From CBDUZS01 sp965371785 (GTDB taxonomy: Bacteria; Fermentibacterota; Fermentibacteria; Fermentibacterales; JCC-6), in contig CBDUZS010000016.1 of NCBI GenBank assembly GCA_965371785.1, positions 1 through 44,556 of the forward strand: 44,556 nt of DNA. Reading direction: 5' to 3'. Below are positions 32,704-40,750 of the stretch, piece by piece. Each line of letters opens with the position of its first letter. Positions within the stretch are counted from its first letter, which is position 1. A model generated the notes under the pieces. That model made no database searches and had not been told where the DNA came from. It was given only the letters and a program-made list of their open reading frames with translations. Made by a program: the position numbers and the translations under genes.

Positions 32704-33708
32704 ATGTCCAGATTTCTCATGATACTCGTGCTCGTTCTGGGGCTTGCGGTCCTGGGCTGTGGCGAGCAGGCTTCTGACGCAAACGGTGACGGTGACCATT
32801 CGGAAGATGTTACCGGCGACACCGGTGACACCGGTGATACGGGAGACACCTCTGATACGGGAGACGCACCCGTCGGTCTTTCCTCCGACATCGATTTCCA
32901 GTGCCCCGAACTTGCCGTGGGCCAGTGGGTCGAGTACGGTGTCTCGGATGATACCGGCACAGCCGTTATTTCAGTCGTGGCCGAAGAGGAATTCGATGGC
33001 GTGAATTGCCTCTGGGTTCAGATCGAAGTCGAAGACTTCGTTGCACAGGTTCTCATCGACCCGGTTGGTATTGCATCTGCCTGGGTAGGATACGAAGGTC
33101 AGCTCAGTGAGTTCGTGGCCGATCCGGCAACGTACATTCGTGAGCAGCTCGATGCAGCCGACGACATGGCACAGATGTTCATGAACGAAGACAACATCGA
33201 TAGCGCCATGGATTTCATCAGTGCTCTCAAGATGATAAAGTTCGACAACGAGGGCATGGTTATGGCCCTCGACCTCACTGGTGTTCCCGAATTGATCGAA
33301 CCATACATGACCAATCCCGATATCTTCACACAGGGATTCGACGTTCCCGAGAGCGATCAGCCGGACATGGAAGAATTCCTTTCGGAGCTCGACAACATCG
33401 ATTTCGGCACCGAAGAACTCGTATACACTGTTGCAGGGAATTCCCTTGAAGCCTGGCAGTTCTCGATGGTGCATCCCGAGGGAGAGATTTCTTTCGTGCT
33501 CTCTTCGGAACTCCCTATTCTTCCGGTTGTATACATCAGCTTTACCGACACCGGTGATGCCGATAACAGCGGTTACATCGAGGTTGTCGATTACGGGTTT
33601 GACGGCGCAGTCAACAAGCTCGGTGAACCGGTTCAGGTTCTCGACGCATCGATGTTCCTCCAGGGCATGCTTGCCCAGGCGGAGGCAATGAGTACTTCTT
33701 TCGAGTAA
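32704..33708 (+). CDS. Acidic lipoprotein with TGD repeats, function unknown
   Basis: A 334-residue protein. The lipoprotein signal is MSRFLMILVLVLGLAVLGC (Cys19). Directly after it is a low-complexity linker with six Thr-Gly-Asp/Thr-Ser-Asp triplets. The rest (about 60-334) is an acidic, Asp/Glu-rich domain without cysteines and without a family I recognise; strands such as ISVVAEEEFDGVNCLWVQIEVED suggest a beta-rich fold. I choose ATG 32704 behind GAAAGGATG; ATG 32689 would place that site inside the gene. It is a single-gene unit, with a strong promoter in front and a hairpin terminator behind. It is probably attached to a membrane with a flexible stalk. Confidence 0.8.
   Translation: MSRFLMILVLVLGLAVLGCGEQASDANGDGDHSEDVTGDTGDTGDTGDTSDTGDAPVGLSSDIDFQCPELAVGQWVEYGVSDDTGTAVISVVAEEEFDGVNCLWVQIEVEDFVAQVLIDPVGIASAWVGYEGQLSEFVADPATYIREQLDAADDMAQMFMNEDNIDSAMDFISALKMIKFDNEGMVMALDLTGVPELIEPYMTNPDIFTQGFDVPESDQPDMEEFLSELDNIDFGTEELVYTVAGNSLEAWQFSMVHPEGEISFVLSSELPILPVVYISFTDTGDADNSGYIEVVDYGFDGAVNKLGEPVQVLDASMFLQGMLAQAEAMSTSFE
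32812..32865 (+). repeat. 9-bp tandem repeat (ACCGGTGAC type) coding TGD
   Basis: Six consecutive 9-bp units (ACCGGCGAC, ACCGGTGAC, ACCGGTGAT, ACGGGAGAC, ACCTCTGAT, ACGGGAGAC) in frame with the lipoprotein gene. It encodes the TGD linker, and copy number could vary by slippage without frameshift. Confidence 0.85.
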
Positions 33709-33721
33709 TCCTCCGTTCACG

Positions 33722-33748
33722 GTGTGCCCGGTCTTCGGCCGGGCACAC
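33722..33748 (+). terminator. Hairpin terminator after the lipoprotein gene
   Basis: GTGTGCCCGG pairs with CCGGGCACAC around TCTTCGG. A weak T run (ACCTTCC) follows, so efficiency is uncertain. Confidence 0.65.
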
Positions 33749-33792
33749 GACCTTCCCCGGTATTTATTTCCCTGTTATCTTCGTGGGTGACC

Positions 33793-35142
33793 ATGAAGAA
33801 ACTTCTCGAGCACAGTGATGTCAGCGTTCCACTCGCGGAGCTCGTGAGACCGTGCACCATTGACGAGGTCGTCGGTCAGGAGCATCTGCTGGCCGAGGGC
33901 GCACCATTCAGGGAGTCCATGCTTTCAGGAGCACTGGGCTCCTTCGTTCTATGGGGTCCTCCCGGAACCGGTAAAACGACTCTGGCTCTCATCGTTGCCG
34001 GGTACGGCGATGAGCATTTCGTCAGATTCAGCGCGGTGACGGGTGGCGTAGCCCTGGTGCGTTCCGTTGTCGCAGAGGCCAGGGAACGTCGCAGAATGGG
34101 TACCGCAACGATGCTCTTCGTCGACGAGATTCACCGGTTCAACAAGGCACAGCAGGATGCATTCCTTCCACATGTTGAAGACGGCACGATTCACCTGGCC
34201 GGCGCGACCACCGAGAATCCATCCTTCGAGATAAACGCACCGCTTCTCAGCAGGTGCACCGTTTACGTTCTGAAGAGTCTCGAGAAGAAGCACATACGCC
34301 TGCTCCTGGACAGGGCAGTCCGGCACACATCCTTCCCGCACGGGAAGGGGGAGACCGTTCCAGGAGAGGTTCTCGACATGATAGCCGGTTGTGCGGACGG
34401 AGACGGCAGGCGCAGTCTCAACCTGCTGGAACAGCTTGCCGGAATGGCAGGTGAACAGGGAATCACAACCGAGCTAACCGCTCGGGTCATTTCGGCCTCA
34501 CCGCTCAGGTATGACAAATCCGGTGAGGAGCATTACAACCTGATAAGCGCACTTCACAAGTCACTTCGATCCTGCGATGTCGACGCATCTCTCTACTGGC
34601 TGGCCCGGATGCTGGCCTCTGGAGAGAACCCTCTCTACATCGGCAGAAGACTAGTCAGGTTCGCCTCAGAGGACGTTGGGCTGGCAGATCCTTCAGCGCT
34701 GACGATCACTATGAGGGCAGTTGACTGCTATCGTTTTCTGGGTTCACCTGAGGGCGAACTCGCTCTTGCCGAAGCCGTCTGCTTTCTGGCAGCAGCCCCC
34801 AAATCAAACTCCGTCTACATGGCCTGGAAGCAGGTTCAGAAGGAAGTCGGATCGAAGGGCAGTCTGCCGGTTCCTCTGCATCTCAGGAACGCTCCTACCG
34901 GCCTCATGAAGGATCTCGGATACGGGAAGGACTACCAGTACTCCCATGACATGGAGGATGGAATCGTCACCCATTCCAATTTTCCAGAGGAAATGGGTGA
35001 ACCTCGATTCTGGAAGCCTGGAGAATCGGGAAGGGAGAGCCTGTTCCGGGAGAGAATGGAGAAATGGAGAGAGATTCGCAGCTCTGCCCGGGAAACTGAG
35101 CGGGAGGCTGAGAAGAAGCGTTCCACTAGCGGGAACTCGTAA
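33793..35142 (+). CDS. rarA: Replication-associated recombination protein A (RarA/MgsA AAA+ ATPase)
   Basis: A 449-residue clamp-loader-related AAA+ ATPase. It begins KKLLEHSDVSVPLAELVRP and has EVVGQEHLL. Walker A is GPPGTGKTTLALI, Walker B MLFVDEIHRFNKAQQDA, followed by LAGATTENPSFEIN and the arginine-finger region LLSRC. The C-terminal domain has SALHKSLRSCDVDASLYWLARML. It acts at stalled replication forks. I start at ATG 33793; the longer frame from 33724 lies in the terminator. It heads a long chain of overlapping genes to the window end. Confidence 0.95.
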   Translation: MKKLLEHSDVSVPLAELVRPCTIDEVVGQEHLLAEGAPFRESMLSGALGSFVLWGPPGTGKTTLALIVAGYGDEHFVRFSAVTGGVALVRSVVAEARERRRMGTATMLFVDEIHRFNKAQQDAFLPHVEDGTIHLAGATTENPSFEINAPLLSRCTVYVLKSLEKKHIRLLLDRAVRHTSFPHGKGETVPGEVLDMIAGCADGDGRRSLNLLEQLAGMAGEQGITTELTARVISASPLRYDKSGEEHYNLISALHKSLRSCDVDASLYWLARMLASGENPLYIGRRLVRFASEDVGLADPSALTITMRAVDCYRFLGSPEGELALAEAVCFLAAAPKSNSVYMAWKQVQKEVGSKGSLPVPLHLRNAPTGLMKDLGYGKDYQYSHDMEDGIVTHSNFPEEMGEPRFWKPGESGRESLFRERMEKWREIRSSARETEREAEKKRSTSGNS

Positions 35143-35792
35143 TGATGTTCTCTTCCCGGAGGTCGATGGAGTTTCGTGAGCGTATGGTCATCGGTCAGAT
35201 CGCAGCAAGGGGAATACGGGATGAGAGGGTACTCTCAGCAATGATGAGTGTTCCCAGAGAGTTCTTCACACCATCCATGGTTCCACTCGAAACCGTTTAC
35301 GGAGACTATCCTCTTTCCATCGGCTACGGGCAGACGATTTCGCAGCCGTACATCGTGGCGCTGATGGTCGGGCTTCTTGGCCTCACTCCCGGAGACAGGG
35401 TCCTCGAGATAGGGACCGGCTCGGGATACCAGGCGGCCATTCTTGCGGCAATGGATCTCGATGTCGTCACGGTTGAATTGATTCCCGCCCTTCAGTCATG
35501 TGCCAGGCAGGCTGTGATGAAGAGTTCTCCCGGATCCAGCGTGAGGTTCATCGTAGCCGACGGCTTCCACGGATGGAGCCCGGGAGCACCCTACGGAGGG
35601 ATAATCGTCTCCGCAGCCCCCCCGGAACTTCCAGAGCATCTCGTAGAACAGCTCGACCACGGCGGATGCATTATCATCCCCGTTGGCAGATATTCCCAGA
35701 GACTCGTGAGGGTGACCAGGCTGGAAGACGGAAGCCCATACTGCGAAGATCTGCTGGGCGTCAGATTCGTACCCCTTATCGAACAAAGCTGA
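35142..35792 (+). CDS. pcm: Protein-L-isoaspartate O-methyltransferase (second)
   Basis: A 216-residue methyltransferase of the same family as 30273-30923. It has GYGQTISQPYIVALMVGLL, motif I LEIGTGSGYQAAILA, VTVELIPALQ and GGCIIIPVGRYSQ. Of the two it is closer to the standard Pcm sequence. ATG shares one base with the rarA stop (TAATG). Repair of damaged proteins together with fork repair and RNA decay in one operon hints at stress survival, but this is only contextual. Confidence 0.93.
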   Translation: MMFSSRRSMEFRERMVIGQIAARGIRDERVLSAMMSVPREFFTPSMVPLETVYGDYPLSIGYGQTISQPYIVALMVGLLGLTPGDRVLEIGTGSGYQAAILAAMDLDVVTVELIPALQSCARQAVMKSSPGSSVRFIVADGFHGWSPGAPYGGIIVSAAPPELPEHLVEQLDHGGCIIIPVGRYSQRLVRVTRLEDGSPYCEDLLGVRFVPLIEQS

Positions 35793-35804
35793 AAGCAGGT
35801 TCAA

Positions 35805-36476
35805 GTGCGTTCTGAGTCAAAGGATAGGCCCTGCAGAAAGGAATTGCTGGAATGCCTTGAATCTTCGGTTGGAGCCCTTGTTCCCCGCTTCGTTCACAAC
35901 CTCAACAACAGGCTTCTGGGTGTAACGGGTAACATTGATCTTGCGGAAATGTACTCCGACAGCAGCGAGAAGGTGTCGGAAAAGCTCACCAGGGCAAGGC
36001 ATGCCATAGCAGGAGTAACCCGCTTCGTTTCAGACCTCAATCGATTCAGGCCTGACGCCGGTCCATGTACATCCGTAACCCTGGAAGATATCGTCGGGTT
36101 CGCTTCACTTGCGTGCGGCAGGTCAATAGGCTTCGAATCGACTTCAGTGATTCCCGCTCATCTGCCGCTTACGGATCTCGAATTCAGAACACTTGTTATC
36201 GGTATGATGAGCTGGGCTGTCACATCCTGCGGGGGCGCCGGGAGTATTTCTCTGATAAGCACTGCAACCGAAGGTTCCGTTGTGTTCACAGTGTCCCGGA
36301 CCCGTGTGGAATCGGCAGTGCTGTCGGATGCAGACGACTTTCGAGAACCTTCCTCCTGGATGATCGGGCTTGCGGGAAGGCTGGGCTGCTCTCTCGTGGT
36401 CGATATCGCGGATGATCTGCATGGTTCCGTTTCACTCGAGATTCCCTGCCGGGGGAACTCGAGCCTTACGAGTTGA
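35805..36476 (+). CDS. Histidine-kinase-like protein with degenerate ATP domain
   Basis: A 223-residue protein without sensor or transmembrane part. Residues about 20-85 form a DHp/HisKA-like helical hairpin with FVHNLNNRLLGVTGNIDLAEM (candidate phospho-His31). Residues about 100-215 look like a GHKL fold but lack the usual marks. The N-box region reads LVIGMMSWAVTSCGG with no Asn at the metal position, and the G1 DxGxG is replaced by VSRTRVE. It may be a phosphotransfer or scaffold protein, not a kinase. GTG start 12 nt after the Pcm stop. No response regulator is in the window. Confidence 0.6.
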   Translation: MRSESKDRPCRKELLECLESSVGALVPRFVHNLNNRLLGVTGNIDLAEMYSDSSEKVSEKLTRARHAIAGVTRFVSDLNRFRPDAGPCTSVTLEDIVGFASLACGRSIGFESTSVIPAHLPLTDLEFRTLVIGMMSWAVTSCGGAGSISLISTATEGSVVFTVSRTRVESAVLSDADDFREPSSWMIGLAGRLGCSLVVDIADDLHGSVSLEIPCRGNSSLTS

Positions 36477-36483
36477 TCAGGGC

Positions 36484-38541
36484 GTGAAACGTATCGATAC
36501 CAGGAAGCGGGTTCTAGCCATGTTCTCCGAAAGGAGAGGGCAGAGGCTGACCTTCCGACAGATCGAGAAGAGACTTCCCGGGGAAGCAGAGGATCTTACT
36601 GGCGCACTCGAAGATCTCACTGAGGATGGAGTGCTGAAGCTTCTCAGGAAAGGTAGATACGCAGTCGCCGAAGAGCTGGGCATCTTCAGGGGAGTACTCA
36701 GGGTAAGACCGGGAGGAACGGGATTCGTAATCACTTCGCAGGGAGAGAGGATTTCCCTGGACGTAAAGGACATTGGAAGAGCTCTGAGCGGAGACACCGT
36801 TCTCGTTAGAAGGCTTGAAACGACTGACATGGGTGATGTGTTCGCGGGCAGGATAGAGAGAATCCTGGTCCGCAGCCGCAAGGGGGTAAGTGGAATCACG
36901 CGGGTATCGGGAGCAGGATGGATGCTCTGCCCGGTGGACCCATCCCTCCCCGACCGGATTCCGCTGAAAACGGGGGGGCGTGAAATCGAAGCCGGGCGTA
37001 TCGTATATGCCGATCTCGAGTACGATAAACGTGGTTTCAGTGCGATTCTGCGCCGGACGCTGGGAGACCCGACCTCACCAGGAGTGCTGATCGAAGCCCT
37101 GGTGGCAGACAGCGGAGTAAGGACTTCCTTTCCCCATCATGTGATCGAGGAAGCCGAGAGGGCAACCGTAGCCCCGATCGATAATCCTGCCGGTCGTGAG
37201 GATTTCAGGAACAGGCTGACGGTGACTATCGATCCGGTAGATGCCAGGGATTTCGATGACGCGGTATCGCTGGAAATAACGCCTGAAGGCAATTATCTGC
37301 TCGGTGTTCACATAGCAGACGTCGCCGCATACGTCCCGCCAGGATCCCTCCTGGATACCGAGGCAAGCCTTCGTGGAACAAGTGTCTACCTGCCTGACAG
37401 GGTGCTGCCGATGCTGCCTGAAGTCCTGTCAAATGGCTCGTGCAGCCTTCGTCCGGGCGAGGACAGGTTGACCGTCTCCGTGATGATCGGATTCGACGGG
37501 GAAGGCAGAAGGCAGGATTTTACCATATCCCGCTCCATGATCCGATCGGGACATCGCCTGACGTACGAAGAAGCACTGGGCATTCTCGAGGGAAGGATTC
37601 CCTGTGAGACTTCACTGTCGGACCTTATGGACAGGTTCGATACTCTGTCCGGTCTTCTGGAGAATGACAGGAAACGCAGGGGCGCACTCGATCTGGGCAG
37701 CTCCGAATTGAAAGCCGGGTTCGACGGTGAAGGCTGGCCATCCGGATTCGAGAAAGTTCCAGACGACAGAGCTCACAGGCTGATCGAGAATTTCATGATA
37801 GAGGCAAACAAGGCGGTTGCAGATCATTGCAGCTGGATTCCCCTGCAGGTTCTCTACAGGATTCACGACAGGCCGGCACCGGACTCGGTTGACAAACTGC
37901 AGCACAGACTGGCAGAGCTCGAACTGGACCTGCCTGGCAAACGCCTGGAGCATGCAGGGGAGCTCACTCAGCTGCTCGACTCTCTCAAGGATAGTCCCGC
38001 ATTCCCCATTGTCCGGGATCTGGTGCTGAGATCTCTTCGGAAAGCCGTGTACAGTCCGGATAACAATGGGCATTTCGGTCTTGCGCTCAAGAGCTATCTG
38101 CACTTCACCAGCCCGATTCGCCGCTACCCGGATCTGCTGGTTCATCAGGCGCTGGCAGCCTACGGGGAGGGAAGAGTGCCCGAAAGGGAAAAGGGCATGG
38201 GGAAACTTGCATTGGAAACGAGTTCGGCAGAGAGGAGAGCAGAAGCACTCGAGAGAACCGCCACCACGGTAATGGGCTTACTCTACCTGTCCAGGCGGAT
38301 TGGCTCCATTTTCGAGGGAGTCGTGAGCGGCGTCAAGGATTTCGGTCTTTTCGTCAGGCTTCGCGACGTACCTGCGGAGGGGCTCATGCCGGTACGGCTG
38401 ATGAGGGAAATGGGTTATCATTCACATGCCACCTGCAGGGAGGGAATGGAGATCAGGGTAAGGGTCGAATCTGCAAACCCCCTTGAACGCACCCTGACTC
38501 TCAGCCCCGTCGATTCGGGAAAGGGAAGCAGCAGGGAATGA
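36484..38541 (+). CDS. rnr: Ribonuclease R (RNB-family 3'-5' exoribonuclease)
   Basis: A 685-residue protein. An N-terminal winged helix (RLTFRQIEKRL, LRKGRYAVAEE) is followed by cold-shock-type domains, the catalytic RNB domain with DPVDARDFDDAVSLE (metal-binding aspartates), HFTSPIRRYPDLLVHQAL near its end, and a C-terminal S1 domain (FEGVVSGVKDFGLFVRL). It degrades structured RNA. The GTG start 36484 is the best fit because family similarity begins at RKRVLAMFSERRG; the frame upstream lies in the kinase-like gene. It overlaps nadE by 4 nt. Confidence 0.93.
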   Translation: MKRIDTRKRVLAMFSERRGQRLTFRQIEKRLPGEAEDLTGALEDLTEDGVLKLLRKGRYAVAEELGIFRGVLRVRPGGTGFVITSQGERISLDVKDIGRALSGDTVLVRRLETTDMGDVFAGRIERILVRSRKGVSGITRVSGAGWMLCPVDPSLPDRIPLKTGGREIEAGRIVYADLEYDKRGFSAILRRTLGDPTSPGVLIEALVADSGVRTSFPHHVIEEAERATVAPIDNPAGREDFRNRLTVTIDPVDARDFDDAVSLEITPEGNYLLGVHIADVAAYVPPGSLLDTEASLRGTSVYLPDRVLPMLPEVLSNGSCSLRPGEDRLTVSVMIGFDGEGRRQDFTISRSMIRSGHRLTYEEALGILEGRIPCETSLSDLMDRFDTLSGLLENDRKRRGALDLGSSELKAGFDGEGWPSGFEKVPDDRAHRLIENFMIEANKAVADHCSWIPLQVLYRIHDRPAPDSVDKLQHRLAELELDLPGKRLEHAGELTQLLDSLKDSPAFPIVRDLVLRSLRKAVYSPDNNGHFGLALKSYLHFTSPIRRYPDLLVHQALAAYGEGRVPEREKGMGKLALETSSAERRAEALERTATTVMGLLYLSRRIGSIFEGVVSGVKDFGLFVRLRDVPAEGLMPVRLMREMGYHSHATCREGMEIRVRVESANPLERTLTLSPVDSGKGSSRE

Positions 38542-39275
38542 CGGACTACACAGCACTTTCCATCGAGATACAGTCATGGATACGAGAGGCCGTCAGCACT
38601 GCGGGTGCAAAGGGGGTAGTCCTGGGACTCTCCGGAGGAGTCGACTCCGGTCTCGCTGCTGCCCTGGCGTCACGTGCTCTCGGAAAGGAAAATGTCCTGT
38701 GTCTTCTTCTTCCGTGCCGTAGCCTTCCCGAGGATCTCGATGATGCCGAACGGTTGGCATCCATACTGGGTGTGCAGCAAAGGGTTATCGATCTCGAACC
38801 TGTACTGGCTTCCCTGGAAAAGGCATCGGGACTCGATCCGAGCGACCGGCTGCAGATCGCGAACGTAAAGGCAAGGCTCAGGATGACCGTTATCTATGCC
38901 CACTCGCGAGACAGACTGGTTCTGGGCACCAGCAACTACTCCGAGATACTCGTCGGATACTGGACGAAATGGGGCGACGGCGCCGCCGACATCCAGCCCC
39001 TGGCAAGAATGTTCAAGGATGAGATCAACCTGCTTGCCCGGGAGCTCGATCTGCCCGGGTGGCTTATCTCGAGGATTCCCTCGGCGGGTTTGTGGCCCGG
39101 ACAGAGTGATGAGGGAGAGATGGGAGTGACCTACATGGACGTAAGGCGCTTCTTCTCCGGTGAGCTGAAGCAGTCAGAAGCCTGTAGAAGGATTGAAGAG
39201 ATGGTTTCCCGAACTGAGCACAAGCGTAACCCCATACCCTTTTTCGATGCAAGGAAATGGATTGACAATGAGTAG
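38538..39275 (+). CDS. nadE: NH3-dependent NAD+ synthetase
   Basis: A 245-residue enzyme making NAD from deamido-NAD, ATP and ammonia. The ATP-pyrophosphatase P-loop is GLSGGVDSGLAAAL. LLLPCRSLPEDLDDAERLA, QIANVKARLRMTVIYA, LVLGTSNYSEILVGYWTKWGDG and PSAGLWPGQSDEGEMG are all family motifs. There is no glutaminase domain, so ammonia must be supplied directly. It overlaps rnr (ATGA) and purH (8 nt). Confidence 0.96.
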   Translation: MTDYTALSIEIQSWIREAVSTAGAKGVVLGLSGGVDSGLAAALASRALGKENVLCLLLPCRSLPEDLDDAERLASILGVQQRVIDLEPVLASLEKASGLDPSDRLQIANVKARLRMTVIYAHSRDRLVLGTSNYSEILVGYWTKWGDGAADIQPLARMFKDEINLLARELDLPGWLISRIPSAGLWPGQSDEGEMGVTYMDVRRFFSGELKQSEACRRIEEMVSRTEHKRNPIPFFDARKWIDNE

Positions 39276-40749
39276 AACTGCACTGTTCAGTGTGTACGAC
39301 AAAACGGGCCTCCTCGAATTCGCAGGCGGGCTCAGAAACCTCGGCTGGGAGATATATGCCTCGGGTGGCACCGCTAAAGCCCTTGAAGATGGCTGTATAG
39401 AGGTAACACCCACCGAGTCGATTACCGGCATTGGTTCCATTCTCGGCGGGCGGGTCAAGACACTTCACCCAGAGCTGCATGCATCCATTCTTGCAGCGGG
39501 AGAGGATAGAGAAAAGAGGATTTCCGATGGAAAACCGGTCTTCGATCTCGTCGCAGTCGATTTCTATCCCTTCTGGAAGACCGAGCAGCTTTCCCCTGAC
39601 GACCCGAAACTTGTTGAACTGATCGACATCGGCGGACCAGCGATGGCCCGGGGTGCGGCAAAGAACTATGCGCATGTAATCGTTGCCACGGGAAGGGACT
39701 GTTTCGGTTACGTCCTGGATGCCGTACGGAACGGAGAGGATTCACTACCGTTCAGAAGAGCCATGGCAGCGAGAACATTCGATATCACTTCCCGGTACGA
39801 CCTGTCAGTCTGCGTAAGACTCGAAGAGGGTTTCGTGCCCGATCTCAGGTACGGTGAGAACCCTCACCAATCGGCCCGAGTTCATCTCAACTCACCCGGA
39901 GAGGGATTCGGTAAGGCCGATATCCTCGGTGGAAGAGCTCTCAGCTACAACAACTATCTCGATGCCTCCGCCGCGTGGGACGTGCTGCAGGATCTTCCGT
40001 CGGACGGAGCCGGCCTCGTTCTGTTGAAACATGGCAATCCCTGCGGCGCGGGAATCGGATCCTCTTCGGTGGAAGCGTTCGAGAATGCGTTCCGGGCAGA
40101 TACGATATCACCATACGGAGGCATACTGGCATTCAACGGTGAAGTGGATATCGATCTGGTAAAGAGACTCAAGGGGCTCTTCCTGGAGATCGTTCTGGCA
40201 ACGTCATTCACAGAGGATGCGCTTGCCAGGCTTCGTAAACGCAAGAAACTCAGGATTCTCCGGATGCCTGCCGGTTGCGATGACGGAATGCAGCTGAGAA
40301 GTATCTGGGGAGGTGTCCTGCTGCAGGATCATGATTCGTGTGCAGATCAGGTCCTTGCCGGTGAAGTCGTTACATCGAGGAAACCGACAGACAGCGAGTT
40401 GAAGGCGCTCGATATCGCCTGGAGGGTGTGCAAAGGCGTGAAGAGCAACGCAATAGTTCTCGGTGACGAAAAGGGCACGCTCGGTGTGGGAGCCGGTCAG
40501 ATGAGCAGGATAGAGAGCCTTGATCTCGCCATTCGCAGGGCGCTCCGGGAAGGAAACGGTCTCGAGGGTGCCGTACTTGCCAGCGATGGCTTCTTCCCGT
40601 TCAGGGATGGACCTGACAGGGCAGCATCAGAGGGAATCAGCGCCATCGTGCAGCCGGGAGGTTCCATCCGGGATGAAGAAGTTACCCAGGCTGCTGACGA
40701 GCATGGGATGGCAATGATTTTCACCGGAACCAGGCACTTCAGGCACTGA
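39268..40749 (+). CDS. purH: Bifunctional AICAR transformylase/IMP cyclohydrolase
   Basis: A 493-residue protein catalysing the last two steps of IMP synthesis. The MGS-like cyclohydrolase domain covers about 1-190 (ALFSVYDKTGLLEFAGGL, YASGGTAKAL, GGRVKTLHPELHASIL). The transformylase domain holds LRYGENPHQSA, VLLKHGNPCGAG (the Lys-His catalytic stretch), ISPYGGILAFN, CKGVKSNAIVLG and FFPFRDG. ATG 39268 lies within the nadE end and fits family starts (MSRTALFSVYDK). Confidence 0.97.
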   Translation: MSRTALFSVYDKTGLLEFAGGLRNLGWEIYASGGTAKALEDGCIEVTPTESITGIGSILGGRVKTLHPELHASILAAGEDREKRISDGKPVFDLVAVDFYPFWKTEQLSPDDPKLVELIDIGGPAMARGAAKNYAHVIVATGRDCFGYVLDAVRNGEDSLPFRRAMAARTFDITSRYDLSVCVRLEEGFVPDLRYGENPHQSARVHLNSPGEGFGKADILGGRALSYNNYLDASAAWDVLQDLPSDGAGLVLLKHGNPCGAGIGSSSVEAFENAFRADTISPYGGILAFNGEVDIDLVKRLKGLFLEIVLATSFTEDALARLRKRKKLRILRMPAGCDDGMQLRSIWGGVLLQDHDSCADQVLAGEVVTSRKPTDSELKALDIAWRVCKGVKSNAIVLGDEKGTLGVGAGQMSRIESLDLAIRRALREGNGLEGAVLASDGFFPFRDGPDRAASEGISAIVQPGGSIRDEEVTQAADEHGMAMIFTGTRHFRH

Positions 40750-40750
40750 C

